From DATBDN01 sp963715995 (GTDB lineage Bacteria > Actinomycetota > Thermoleophilia > Solirubrobacterales > Thermoleophilaceae): a stretch of 64,000 nucleotides of DNA. Made by a program: the position numbers and the translations under genes. The notes beneath the pieces are model-generated. The model had not been told where the DNA came from. It did not search any database and worked only from the letters and a program-made list of their open reading frames with translations. Location: the NCBI GenBank assembly GCA_963715995.1, contig OY970283.1:682001-746000 (forward strand), in the 5' to 3' direction. Positions 15,339 to 25,150 of this stretch are shown piece after piece (position 1 is the stretch's first letter; each line of letters starts with the position of its first letter).

Positions 15339-16457
15339 ATGGCTGCCCCTGCCCCGGAATCCCTCCCCACGCCTCGCGGGGCGCACTTGGAGATGATGGC
15401 CGCCGTCCTCGCGGGCGACGGATTGGGACGGGTGGCGGAAATTGCCAGTCGGCACACGGGTTCGCCCGTCGCGGTAGTGGTCCCGCGCATAGGAGTGCCG
15501 CTGGAGGAGTGGGCGCTCTACGAGCGCTATGTGGCCGCCCGTCTCGCGGGCGGGCGGCCTGCTCCTCCCCCTGAGATAACTGCTGAGGTCCCCGTCGCGT
15601 CTGGCCCCGAGGAAGTCGGGGCCGTTCTGCTTCTGGGGCGCGGTCGTGATGACGCCGGCGAGTACATGCACATGGCGGCCCTGGCGGCGCTGACCGAGCT
15701 GGCCGTGGTCGAGGCGCGCGAGGAGGCCGAGCGCGCGCTGCGGGGGTCGTTCCTCGAAGAACTGCTGTCGACCCCGGAGATGGCGCCGGAGGCGATCGAG
15801 CGGCGCGCGCGGCTCTTGGGCTGCGACCTGTCGGCCGGGGCCGTCGGGCTCTGCGCCGATCCCGGCGAGCGCTCACCGGGCCTCGCGCTGGCCACGATCG
15901 GGAACGAGGTCGCCGGGTCGATCGCGCAGTCGGTCGGCTCGAAGGTCTACGCAATCCTGCCCGGCCCGCCGGAGCGCGCCGGCGAGGCGGCGGCGCGGGT
16001 GGGCAAGCACGCGGCGGTGGGCATCTCCTCGCACTACAAGAACGCCGGCGACCTCCGGCGCGCGCTCGAGGAGGCCGAGCTGGTGCTCGAGGTGCAGTCG
16101 CGCGGCGGCGCAAGCGCTGCCGACATGGGCGACGGGACCTACCGGCTGCTGTTTCGCGTGATGGCGTCGCACCCGGAGGAGATCCGCGCGTTCTTCGACG
16201 ACACGGTTGCGCCGATCGTGCGCTACGACCGCGAGTACTCGTCGGAGCTCGTGCACACGCTCGAGACCTACCTGGGCCAGAACTGCAACATGAACGCGAC
16301 GGCTGCCACGATCTTCGCCCACCGCCACACGATCGCCTACCGGCTGGAGCGCATCCGCGACCTGACCGGGTTCGACCCGATGAAGACCGAGGACCGCGAG
16401 CGCCTGGGCCTGGGGTTGAAGGCGTTCCGGATCATCGAGCCGTCGCTGCCGAAGTGA
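15339..16457 (+). CDS. PucR/CdaR family transcriptional regulator
   Basis: 372 aa. The C-terminal 70 residues form the PucR-type helix-turn-helix (LVHTLETYLGQNCNMNATAATIFAHRHTIAYRLERIRDLTGFDP). The middle is a GGDEF-like/CdaR-type sensing region (GVGISSHYKNAGDLRRALEEAELVLE). Members regulate purine, sugar-acid or amino-acid metabolism. Divergent placement next to glnN makes a nitrogen-related role plausible, but this rests on position only. The gene starts with ATG and has no strong ribosome site, and is followed by a palindromic terminator element. Confidence 0.82.
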   Translation: MAAPAPESLPTPRGAHLEMMAAVLAGDGLGRVAEIASRHTGSPVAVVVPRIGVPLEEWALYERYVAARLAGGRPAPPPEITAEVPVASGPEEVGAVLLLGRGRDDAGEYMHMAALAALTELAVVEAREEAERALRGSFLEELLSTPEMAPEAIERRARLLGCDLSAGAVGLCADPGERSPGLALATIGNEVAGSIAQSVGSKVYAILPGPPERAGEAAARVGKHAAVGISSHYKNAGDLRRALEEAELVLEVQSRGGASAADMGDGTYRLLFRVMASHPEEIRAFFDDTVAPIVRYDREYSSELVHTLETYLGQNCNMNATAATIFAHRHTIAYRLERIRDLTGFDPMKTEDRERLGLGLKAFRIIEPSLPK

Positions 16458-16463
16458 TTCCTA

Positions 16464-16490
16464 AAGACGTGGGGCCAGGCCCCACCTTTG
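16464..16490. terminator. GGGGCC-A-GGCCCC palindrome after the PucR-type gene
   Basis: GTGGGGCC, A, GGCCCCAC (16470-16486) is a perfect 8-bp-arm palindrome flanked by AAAG and CTTT, a few nt after the stop. It shares its core with elements at 18883 and 62461. Confidence 0.6.
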
Positions 16491-16503
16491 GTAAGCGACC
16501 GCT

Positions 16504-16523
16504 GGTCTAGTCAGCTTTAGACC
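16504..16523. promoter_or_regulatory. Inverted repeat upstream of the WS/DGAT gene
   Basis: GGTCTA (16504-16509), 8 nt, TAGACC (16518-16523): a perfect 6-bp dyad in the 265-bp gap before the acyltransferase. It resembles the GTCTATAGAC palindrome at 8667 and may be an operator. Confidence 0.3.
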
Positions 16524-16722
16524 GCCGGTCCGATGACTTTGGGGCCGTGCGGCGAGAGCATTGGCCCATGAACAACGGCACCTCGCCACGGGTCACCAAG
16601 TACGTACTCGTCCCACTTCCGCGAACGGACGCAAGACCGCGTCGCTTCCGGCTGGAGCCGGTCGACCTGGTCACGCGGATGCCGACCGTCATGGCTGGCC
16701 CGCAGCGCTTCCGGCGAGCCGG

Positions 16723-18264
16723 ATGAATGGGCGCCTCACAGCGCTCGACGCCTCCTTCCTGCACGTCGAGACTCCCAACGCGCACATGCACGTTGCGTGG
16801 GCCGCCGTACTGACCCCGCACCGCGATCGCCCGCGCCCCACGGTTCGCTCCCTCCGAGCCGCGGTCAGCGGGAGGCTGGGACTTCTCCCCCGTTTCCGGC
16901 AACGAGTCGCGACTGACCCTCTCGGCGTGGCCGAGCCGTGCTGGATCGACGATGCGGACTTCGACATCCGCCGTCATGTGGTGCGGCTCGGTCGCGCCGA
17001 CGAGGTCCTCTCGCCGGCGCGCTTCGCGGAGCTGTGCGACGTGGTCCTGTCGAAGCCGCTGCGACGCGACCACCCGCTCTGGGAGCTTCACCTCGCACCG
17101 AGGCTCTCGGACGGGCGGGTGGGCCTCGTCTGCAAGCTCCACCACGCGATGGTGGACGGTAAGTCCGCCGTTGAGGTGGCCACGCTGCTCTTCGACGCGG
17201 ACGCCGATGCGCCGGTGCCCGAGCCGGTCGACTGGAGCCCTGCCCCCGAGCCGAGCCCTGCGCGCCTGGCGATCGACGCGCTCGGAGAGCGCGGCGCGGA
17301 GCCGCTTCGTGCCGCGCGCGGCCTGGTGCGGATGGGGCGCCAGCCGCTGGTCTCGAGCAACCGGATCAGCGAGACGCTGCGGAGAACTGCGCTGGCGGTC
17401 GGCGAGGACCTCCTGCGCCCGGCACCGAGCTCGTTCCTGAACGCCGACATCGGGCCTGCGCGCACGCTGCAGCGTGCGCGGCTGCCGCGCGCCCAGGTCG
17501 ACCGCGTGCGGGCGCACTGCGGGGCGACGGTCAACGACATCTGCCTGGCGGTGGTGACCGGCGCGCTACGTGAGCTGTCGCTGGAGCGCAGCCGGCCCCC
17601 GCACGGGCTGAAGGCGATGGTTCCGGTGAGCGTGCGCGAGGACGACGAGCACGCCGACCTCGGCAACCGCATCACGTTCGCGTTCGTGGACCTGCCGGTG
17701 GAGATCTTCTCCCCGCTGCGGCGACTCGAATCGGTTCAGCGCCAGACGCAGGCGTTCAAGCGCTCGGGACGCCCGGCTGGCACCCAGTCGCTCGTCGCCG
17801 CGCTCGGCGTGCTGCCGATCGCGGTGCGCAAGCGCGCGGCGCAGCTGATGGCGAGCCAGCGCGCGTACAACCTGGTCGTCTCGAACATCCCTGGACCGCC
17901 GCGCAGCGTCTTCATGCTGGGCGCCGAGCTCCACGAGGCCTACCCGGTGGTGCCGCTGTCGGAGAAGCATGCGCTCTCGATCGGCATCTTCAGCTATGGC
18001 CAGCATCTGCACTTCGGGATCTACGCGGACCCGGAGGCGCTGCCCGAGGTGGTGCACCTTGGCGGTGCAATTGCGACCTCGTTTCGCTCGCTCGAACGGG
18101 CGCTGTCGAAGGGTCCTGTGCGCGGACGACGCGCAAGTACCCTTGATCCGTGGCCGTCGACATCAACGAAGATCAGTTCCAGACAGCGGTCCTCGAGCGC
18201 TCGCGGGAAGTCCCGGTCGTCGTCGACTTCTGGGCCCCCTGGTGTGGACCATGCCGGCAGCTGA
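16723..18264 (+). CDS. Wax ester synthase/diacylglycerol acyltransferase (WS/DGAT)
   Basis: 513 aa from MNGRLTALDASFLHVETPNAHMHV, the standard WS/DGAT N-terminus; an earlier in-frame start adds 54 unrelated residues. The acyl-CoA-dependent catalytic motif HHxxxDG is present (KLHHAMVDGKS), and the second conserved block VSNIPGPP lies near the C-terminus. It esterifies diacylglycerol or fatty alcohol with acyl-CoA to make storage lipid, at the membrane or lipid-body surface. The last 55-60 residues are Ser/Arg-rich, unlike the family, and overlap the thioredoxin gene by 115 nt. A lost stop or an indel near 18110-18145 is therefore likely. Confidence 0.88.
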   Translation: MNGRLTALDASFLHVETPNAHMHVAWAAVLTPHRDRPRPTVRSLRAAVSGRLGLLPRFRQRVATDPLGVAEPCWIDDADFDIRRHVVRLGRADEVLSPARFAELCDVVLSKPLRRDHPLWELHLAPRLSDGRVGLVCKLHHAMVDGKSAVEVATLLFDADADAPVPEPVDWSPAPEPSPARLAIDALGERGAEPLRAARGLVRMGRQPLVSSNRISETLRRTALAVGEDLLRPAPSSFLNADIGPARTLQRARLPRAQVDRVRAHCGATVNDICLAVVTGALRELSLERSRPPHGLKAMVPVSVREDDEHADLGNRITFAFVDLPVEIFSPLRRLESVQRQTQAFKRSGRPAGTQSLVAALGVLPIAVRKRAAQLMASQRAYNLVVSNIPGPPRSVFMLGAELHEAYPVVPLSEKHALSIGIFSYGQHLHFGIYADPEALPEVVHLGGAIATSFRSLERALSKGPVRGRRASTLDPWPSTSTKISSRQRSSSARGKSRSSSTSGPPGVDHAGS

Positions 18265-18884
18265 CACCCGCGCTGGAGAAGGCCGCGGACGCGCGCGAGG
18301 GCAACGTTGAGCTCGTCAAGGTCAACACCGACGAGAACCAGAACCTCGCGCGGGCCTTCCAGATTCAAGGTATCCCCGCCGTCAAAGCCTTCAAAGATGG
18401 AAAGGAAGTTGCCCAGTTCGTCGGCGCCGTCCCACCAGCCCAGGTGGAACGTTTCTTCGACGGCCTGGTTCCCTCCGAGGCCGAACAACTTGTGGCCGCG
18501 GGGGACGAGGCCTCGCTCCGACGAGCTCTAGAGCTGGACCCGGCCCGCCGCGATGCGCGGGTGGCGCTGGCGCAGCTGCTGTTCGAGCGCGGCGAGCGCG
18601 ACGAGGCGCTCGAGCTGGTGGGTGCGATCGAGGGCGATTTCGCGGCGGAGGGGCTGGCGGCGCGCATCCGGCTGGAGCGCGAGGACGGCTACCCGGCGAC
18701 GTTCAAGCTGCTGGATGACGGCGCTCGCGAGCAGGCGCTCGACGCACTGATAGCCGCGATCCCAACCGCCGACGGGCTGAAGGACGACGTGCGCCGGGCG
18801 GTCGTCGGGATCCTCGCGACCTACGAGCAGGGCGACCCAGTGGCGCGCGACTACCGCCTGAAGCTGAGCTCAGCCCTTTTCTAA
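18150..18884 (+). CDS. Thioredoxin with C-terminal TPR region (YbbN/CnoX-like)
   Basis: 244 aa from GTG. The thioredoxin fold has WCGPC at residues 31-35 and the cis-Pro segment QGIPAVKAFKDG. From about residue 115 a helical TPR-like tail follows (ALELDPARRDARVALAQLLFERGERDEALELV). In E. coli, the related CnoX is a holdase that protects proteins from oxidation and hands them to GroEL. Here the full CxxC is kept, so redox activity is likely too. The stop codon TAA lies inside the start of a long palindrome shared with the convergent thioesterase gene. Confidence 0.9.
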   Translation: MAVDINEDQFQTAVLERSREVPVVVDFWAPWCGPCRQLTPALEKAADAREGNVELVKVNTDENQNLARAFQIQGIPAVKAFKDGKEVAQFVGAVPPAQVERFFDGLVPSEAEQLVAAGDEASLRRALELDPARRDARVALAQLLFERGERDEALELVGAIEGDFAAEGLAARIRLEREDGYPATFKLLDDGAREQALDALIAAIPTADGLKDDVRRAVVGILATYEQGDPVARDYRLKLSSALF

Positions 18885-19273
18885 AGACGGGGCCTGGCCC
18901 CGTCTTTTAGTTTGGCTCTCACGTCGTCGGGGATCGGCTGTTTCTGCTTTGTCTCCGGGTCTATGAAGACGTGGACCATCCTCCCCGTGACCAGCAGCTC
19001 GCCGTCTCGCTTCTCCTCGAAGCGGCTCGTCATCGAGGAGTTGCCCAGCTTCTCCATCGTCATCTCGATGTCGATCAGGTCGTCGAAGCGCGGTGAGGCG
19101 TGGAAGGTGGCCTGGGCGTCGACCACGACCACGTCGCTGCCCGCCGCGACCAGCGCGTCGTAGGAGCCGAACGCCTGGCGCCACAGCTCCGTCAGCGTGA
19201 CGTCGAAGTAGGCGAAGTGGTTGGCGTTGAAGACGATGCCCTGCGCATCGCACTCGTGGTAGCGGACGCGCAG
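18881..19273 (-). CDS. 4HBT-fold acyl-CoA thioesterase (YbgC/FadM-like)
   Basis: About 130 aa. It is a hot-dog thioesterase: VRYHECDAQGIVFNANHFAYFD is the YbgC-type active-site loop with the catalytic Asp, followed by TELWRQAFGSYDAL. No ATG, GTG or TTG lies in frame upstream of this motif before the overlapping mutase gene, so a CTG at 19271-19273 (giving RVRYHECD) is offered as the start. An indel or an unusual start is equally possible. The last codons (DGARPRL-stop) are encoded by the terminator palindrome. It hydrolyses acyl-CoA in the cytosol and is probably co-transcribed with the upstream mutase gene. Confidence 0.75.
   Translation of the reverse strand: MRVRYHECDAQGIVFNANHFAYFDVTLTELWRQAFGSYDALVAAGSDVVVVDAQATFHASPRFDDLIDIEMTMEKLGNSSMTSRFEEKRDGELLVTGRMVHVFIDPETKQKQPIPDDVRAKLKDGARPRL
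18883..18907. terminator. GGGGCC-T-GGCCCC palindrome, bidirectional terminator
   Basis: AAAGACGGGGCC, T, then its exact complement (18883-18907): 12-bp perfect arms, ending in TTTT on the plus strand (18905-18908). It sits between two convergent genes, and both stop codons overlap it. Confidence 0.75.
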
Positions 19274-19295
19274 CGTGTGGACGAACGGGGCCGAG

Positions 19296-20912
<1,617 letters not shown>

Positions 20913-20949
20913 GGGCAGGGAGGATACGGGCGGGGTCGAAAAGCGCAGC

Positions 20950-21357
20950 ATGGTCAAGGACTTTCGTGAATTCATCCTGCGCGGCAACCTCGTCGACCTG
21001 GCCGTGGCGGTCGTCCTCGGCGCAGCCTTCGGAGCGGTCGTGACCGCGCTCGTCAAGGACCTCGTCACGCCGCTGATAGCCGCGATCGGCGGGAAGCCCG
21101 ACTTCTCGGCGCTCCACTTCACGATCCACAAGAGCCAGTTCCTCTACGGCGACTTCCTGAACGCGCTGATCACGTTCGTGACGATCGCCGCTGTCATCTT
21201 CTTCTTCGTGATCAAGCCGGTGAACGCGCTGCTGGCGCGCTTCCGGCCGGAGAAGGCGGTCGATCAGGAGACGCGGGCGTGCCCGCAGTGCCTGTCGGAC
21301 ATCCCGATCGCCGCCAGCCGCTGCGCCTTCTGTACGTCAGCGGTTACGGCCGGTTAG
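20950..21357 (+). CDS. mscL: Large-conductance mechanosensitive channel MscL with C-terminal zinc ribbon
   Basis: 135 aa from MVKDFREFILRGN, the conserved MscL N-terminal helix, followed by TM1 (VDLAVAVVLGAAFGAVV) and TM2 (FLNALITFVTIAAVIFFFVI). The usual C-terminal helical bundle is replaced or extended by CPQCLSDIPIAASRCAFC, a four-Cys zinc ribbon seen in some actinobacterial MscLs. It opens under membrane tension to release solutes on osmotic downshock. The start lies 37 bp from the divergent mutase gene, and the 3' end overlaps convergent clpP by 21 nt. Confidence 0.93.
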   Translation: MVKDFREFILRGNLVDLAVAVVLGAAFGAVVTALVKDLVTPLIAAIGGKPDFSALHFTIHKSQFLYGDFLNALITFVTIAAVIFFFVIKPVNALLARFRPEKAVDQETRACPQCLSDIPIAASRCAFCTSAVTAG

Positions 21358-21924
21358 CACCTGGTCGATGAGGCCGTATTCGACGGCTTCGTCGGCCTTG
21401 AAGAAGCGGTCTCGCTCCATGTCGGCGCGCACCTGCTCCTCGCTCTTGCCCGTGTGCTTGGCGTAGATCCCGTCGAGGCGGCTGCGCAGCTCGAGTGCTT
21501 CGCGCGCCTGGATCTCGATGTCGGTGGCCTGGCCCTCGAAGCCGCCTGACGGCTGGTGGATCAGGATGCGGCTGTTCTGGAGCGCGAAGCGCTTGCCGTG
21601 CGTGCCGCCGGCCAGCAGCAGCGATCCCATCGACATCGCGATGCCGACGCAGATCGTCTGGATGTCCGGCTTGATGAACTGCATCGTGTCGTAGATCGCG
21701 AGGCCGGCGTAGACGTGGCCGCCCGGCGAGTTGACGTAGATCGCGATGTCCTTGTCCGGGTCGTCGGACTCGAGGTGGATCAGCTGCGCCACGACGAGGT
21801 TGGCGATCTGGTCGTCGATCGGCGTGCCGATGAAGATGATGCGTTCGCGCAGCAGGCGCGAGTAGATGTCGAACGAGCGCTCGCCACGCGAGTCCTGCTC
21901 GACCACCATCGGGATCATCGGCAC
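21337..21924 (-). CDS. clpP: ATP-dependent Clp protease proteolytic subunit ClpP
   Basis: 195 aa. The Ser-His-Asp triad is complete: S98 (IAMSMGSLLL), H123 (ILIHQPSGG) and D172 (MERDRFF). The handle-region helix and the YVNSPGGHVYAGLAIYDTMQ strand are canonical. It forms the tetradecameric protease chamber fed by ClpX/ClpC-type unfoldases. The gene follows a small DNA-binding protein gene by 3 nt. Most actinobacteria have two clpP copies beside clpX and tig; this one is elsewhere, so it may be an accessory paralogue. The Met before the active serine (usually Ala) is a small variation. Confidence 0.94.
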   Translation of the reverse strand: MPMIPMVVEQDSRGERSFDIYSRLLRERIIFIGTPIDDQIANLVVAQLIHLESDDPDKDIAIYVNSPGGHVYAGLAIYDTMQFIKPDIQTICVGIAMSMGSLLLAGGTHGKRFALQNSRILIHQPSGGFEGQATDIEIQAREALELRSRLDGIYAKHTGKSEEQVRADMERDRFFKADEAVEYGLIDQVLTGRNR

Positions 21925-21927
21925 TGC

Positions 21928-22251
21928 TCAGTCCTCCTCGGCTTGGTTACCCAGCCAACTCAGTAGAGCAGCGCGGCCGAAGCGCCACTCGTCTGCCAGC
22001 TTGCGACCGGGCACCGCGCCGGCGGCTGCGAGCTTGGCCAGCTGCTCCGGATCCACGCGCAGAAGCTCGGCCGCCTCGTCGAGCGTGAGCACGACCGGGT
22101 CGTCGTGGGGGATGAACTCATGCTTCCCGACGGTGAGGTGGTTGGCTACGAGGTGGGCCACGAGGTTCTGTTTCGGTGTCTTCAGCTCGAACGCTGCGCG
22201 GTCGAGCTTGTCGGCTGCCTCATCGGGGAGCCGCACGTAGAGCGGTCGCAT
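21928..22251 (-). CDS. Ribbon-helix-helix plus excisionase-type HTH DNA-binding protein
   Basis: 107 aa in two parts. Residues 1-45 resemble a ribbon-helix-helix (MRPLYVRLPDEAADKLDRAAFEL). Residues 52-100 are a MerR/excisionase-like HTH (VLTLDEAAELLRVDPEQLAKLAAAGAVPGRKLADEWRFGRAALLSWL). It is just upstream of clpP (3-nt gap) in the same direction, so it may control clpP. The start codon touches an 18-bp perfect palindrome, which would suit autoregulation. No ribosome site is visible. The exact role is unknown. Confidence 0.75.
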   Translation of the reverse strand: MRPLYVRLPDEAADKLDRAAFELKTPKQNLVAHLVANHLTVGKHEFIPHDDPVVLTLDEAAELLRVDPEQLAKLAAAGAVPGRKLADEWRFGRAALLSWLGNQAEED

Positions 22252-22268
22252 ATCTTGATATCAAGATA
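22251..22268. promoter_or_regulatory. 18-bp perfect palindrome at the start of the RHH-HTH/clpP operon
   Basis: TATCTTGATATCAAGATA is fully self-complementary and strikingly AT-rich for this genome. It covers the first base of the DNA-binding protein's start codon and the stop codon of the upstream SDR gene, and is a strong operator candidate. Confidence 0.65.
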
Positions 22269-23142
22269 GCAGACGATCGTGCAGCTCACGCGAGGCGGTC
22301 TCGTCGCCCTGGGTGAGGTCGCGCTCGTCGAGCGCGTCGATCAGTTCGGCCACCAGCTTGGGCTTGACCGCGCGGTCGAGGAAGCGCGGCATGAGCGAGC
22401 GCAGCACCATGAACGGCCGGATGAAGCGCGGGTAGAGCACGCGCCGGCTGCGGTTCTCGATTCCGCTGAGGACCGCGGCGCCGGCCCCGCTGACCGGGTA
22501 GGTCTTGCCGATGAAGTTCTGGCCGCTCTCCTGTTCGAAGCGGGCCAGGATCGGGTCGCCCTTGCCGCGCGCGACCATCGGCGTGTCGATGAAGCCGAAG
22601 TAGGCGACGCCCACGTCCACGCCCTTGTGCCGGACCTCCATCCGCAGCGCGTCGCCGAACGCCTCGACGCCGGCCTTGGTGGCGGAGTAGTGGCTGAGCG
22701 GCGGCGCGTGCAGGATCGCCGCGAGCGACGCCGTCATCAGCACGTAGCCGCGGCGGTCGATCACGTGGGGCAGCGTGGCGCGCAGGGTGCGGAACACACC
22801 GGTGAGGTTGATGTCGGCGATCCGCTCCATCTCGACCAGCGGGACCGCGCGCGCGGAGTGCGTGATCTCGATGCCCGCGTTCGCGAACGCGATGTCGATG
22901 CCGCCGAACGCCTCAACCGTCTCCGCGACGGCGGCCTCGAGCGAGTCGTAGTCGCGCACGTCGGCGGTGATGCCGATGGCGTCCGGCAGCGATTCGGCCA
23001 GGCGCCGCGCGCCGTCGCCGTCCACGTCGACGAGCGCAAGCCGTGCGCCCTTCTTGGCCGCCTGGCGCGCCACCTCCGCGCCGATGCCGCTGGCGCCGCC
23101 GGTGATGAAGAGAGTTCTGCCCTTGAGCGGATACTGAGCCAT
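22261..23142 (-). CDS. Short-chain dehydrogenase/reductase (SDR)
   Basis: 293 aa. A classical SDR with cofactor loop TGGASGIG (14-21), VDVDGDG after strand 2 (Asp favours NAD(H)), NAG (88-90), catalytic S139, Y152 and K156 (HYSATKAG). The C-terminal extension (RVLYPRFIRPFMVLRSLMPRFLDRAV) resembles SDRs annotated as acting on lipids or long-chain substrates. It would oxidise or reduce a hydroxyl/carbonyl group; the substrate is unknown. The stop overlaps the palindrome that precedes the DNA-binding protein gene. Confidence 0.88.
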   Translation of the reverse strand: MAQYPLKGRTLFITGGASGIGAEVARQAAKKGARLALVDVDGDGARRLAESLPDAIGITADVRDYDSLEAAVAETVEAFGGIDIAFANAGIEITHSARAVPLVEMERIADINLTGVFRTLRATLPHVIDRRGYVLMTASLAAILHAPPLSHYSATKAGVEAFGDALRMEVRHKGVDVGVAYFGFIDTPMVARGKGDPILARFEQESGQNFIGKTYPVSGAGAAVLSGIENRSRRVLYPRFIRPFMVLRSLMPRFLDRAVKPKLVAELIDALDERDLTQGDETASRELHDRLLS

Positions 23143-23181
23143 GGCTGCGAAGCATCCCAGATCGTGGCGGCGACGCGCGCG

Positions 23182-24600
23182 TCAGGGCTGATAGAGGGTG
23201 CGGGCGGGCTGCCCGTCGAGCGAGCTGGCTCCCACCGTCGGCATGATGTGCGCGCCGGCCGGCGAGCGCTCCACCACGACCGTGTAGGTGCCGGCCTGCT
23301 TGCGGCGCGTCTCGCTGAAGCCCGCGGCCCCTACCTGCGGCGGGCGTGGAGGCTTCGGAGCCTCGCCCGCGGTGCGTGATGCCAGGCCAACGAAGACAAG
23401 CTCCTTGACATCCTCACCGCCGGCGGGGGTCGGCACGGAACGCTTCAGGTAGTGCAGCAGCGGGATGCTGCCCGCGGCCGGCGTCACGATGATTGCGCGC
23501 GGCTGGTCGGGGTTGGCCAGGAAGTCCGCCGCGCCGCGCCAATCGTCGCGCTGGTAGCGCTCGTTCGTGTCGACAGCGATTGCGACCACCAGGCCGATGG
23601 CGCACAGCGCCACCGTCGCCAGGACACCGCCGCGCGCAGCCGCGAGCCCGGCCGCGACGACGGCCGCCAGCGGCAGCGCGGATGCGATCACATTGCGCGC
23701 GATCAGATAGTCGGGGCCGATCAGCGCCAGGACGAGCGCCGCGGCCACCGCCGCGACGGCGACCCCCGCAAGCACCAGCGCACGGCGGTTGGCGACCACG
23801 TGTGCAAGCGCGTAGGCCACCAGCAGCGCGGCGGCGATCGTCAGCGCGATCTGGGCCGGGCCCTCGTAGCCGACCAGGAACTGCTTGGGGATCTGCGCGA
23901 GGCGCCGTGCGAGCGAAGAGTGGCCGATGAAGTTGGCGCCGCCACTAGAGCGCTGGTGCAGCGCCAGCGGGAGCAGCGCCGCCGCACACGCGGCCAAGGC
24001 GCCGGCAGCGACCGCCGCGTCCTTCCGCGCGGGGGTACGCCAGAGCAGCCAGGCCGCCTCGGCGCCGAGCAGGAAGCCTGCGTAGTAGTGGGTCGCCAGC
24101 GCGGCGATGCCGAGCACCGCCCAGTGCGCGAGATTGCGGCGGCTGGGCTGGTCGAGCGCGCGCAGGAACGCGATCAGGCCGAGCCCGGTGAGCAGCACGA
24201 GCAGGGCGTAGGAGCGCGCCTCCTGCGAGTACCAGACCAGCAGCGGGTTGAAGGCGGCGATCGCCGCGGCGATCAGGCCAGCGCGCCGGCCCGCGATGCG
24301 CCGGGCGAGCGCGAATGCGACTGGGATCGTGGCTGTGCCGAACAGCGCCGAGAGCGAGCGCAGCCCGACCTCGCCGGTGCCGAACAGCTTCGCCCAGAGC
24401 CAGGCGAGGATGTAGTAGAGCGGCGGCGTCGACTCGCCCGAGGCGACGCCCGAGATCATCCCGCCGAAGCTCTTGTGCAGCACGTTCACGGTCGCAACCT
24501 CGTCGAGCCAGTAGCTCTGAACGTGAAGCGTGGAGAAGCGCAGTAGCGCGCCGGCGAGCGTGATCCCGGCGAGCAGCTGGAGATGCCGGGCCCGCATCAC
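23182..24600 (-). CDS. GT39-like (GT-C fold) polyprenyl-sugar glycosyltransferase, membrane protein
   Basis: 472 aa, polytopic (about 10-12 membrane segments). The N-terminal loop SYWLDEVATVN carries the acidic pair typical of GT-C enzymes (ArnT/PMT/GT39), and ESTPPLYYILAWLWAKLFG is the usual second block. It transfers a sugar from a lipid-linked donor on the outer face of the membrane to a polymer, lipid or protein acceptor. It starts GTG-ATG, so either codon may be used. It lies at the edge of the polysaccharide locus; the acceptor is unknown. Confidence 0.8.
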   Translation of the reverse strand: MMRARHLQLLAGITLAGALLRFSTLHVQSYWLDEVATVNVLHKSFGGMISGVASGESTPPLYYILAWLWAKLFGTGEVGLRSLSALFGTATIPVAFALARRIAGRRAGLIAAAIAAFNPLLVWYSQEARSYALLVLLTGLGLIAFLRALDQPSRRNLAHWAVLGIAALATHYYAGFLLGAEAAWLLWRTPARKDAAVAAGALAACAAALLPLALHQRSSGGANFIGHSSLARRLAQIPKQFLVGYEGPAQIALTIAAALLVAYALAHVVANRRALVLAGVAVAAVAAALVLALIGPDYLIARNVIASALPLAAVVAAGLAAARGGVLATVALCAIGLVVAIAVDTNERYQRDDWRGAADFLANPDQPRAIIVTPAAGSIPLLHYLKRSVPTPAGGEDVKELVFVGLASRTAGEAPKPPRPPQVGAAGFSETRRKQAGTYTVVVERSPAGAHIMPTVGASSLDGQPARTLYQP

Positions 24601-24656
24601 GCGGGAGCTTAGGTGCGCGGGGAGTCGTGCCGGCGATGTCGCGAAGCCCGGCCGCC

Positions 24657-25150
24657 CTACGGCCCGAACTCGGCCGCCGGCGCCGTGCTCTGCTTCTGCG
24701 CGTGCTGCACGAACTCGCGCGGCTGCGTTGTCGCGGCCGGCTGGCTGCCCGCGGCCGTTCCGGGGTCGAATTCCGGCGCCGGGGAGGGCGTGGCTGTGGT
24801 TGTCGACGGCGTGGTCGCCGTCGGTGCCGCGGCGGGCTCCGTCTGCACTGGCTGGACCGCGGGAGCGCTCCGATCGGGCGCGCTCACGATGGGATCGGTG
24901 ACGGTCGTTGTCGCCGGCTGCGGCGCGGCCGGCGCGGCTTGCGCCGACGGCGACATCGCGGGCGCGTCATGGAGCGCGTCGATTCCCGCCGCTCCGCCGC
25001 CGGCCAGCACGGCTGCGGAGGCAGCGACCGCCGCGACCTTCGCGGCCGCCGGCTCGCTGAAGCGCGCCAGGATGCGCGCGAAGAAGCCGCCGCCGCCGCT
25101 CGTGAGCGCGACGACCGGCGGCACCAGGCCGGCGAGCGGCTCGGGGCGGC
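24657..25150 (-). pseudogene. Out-of-frame C-terminal part of the sigma factor gene (TM and Pro/Thr-rich tail)
   Basis: This frame continues the upstream sigma factor after a -1 shift at a run of four C (minus strand; GGGG at 25143-25146). It encodes PLAGLVPPVVALTSGGG, an Ala-rich membrane-spanning helix (AAAKVAAVAASAAVLAGGGAAG) and a Pro/Thr/Ala-rich tail ending AEFGP. One added C would give one continuous protein, whereas the unshifted frame reads Arg-rich nonsense to 24884. It was probably once (or still is, by slippage) the tail of the sigma factor. Confidence 0.6.

Noticed and set aside
15186..15671. N-terminal extension of glnN to an 882-aa protein
   Set aside because: Residues before MPRTRPHN have no GS similarity and run antisense across the divergent regulator's gene and promoter.
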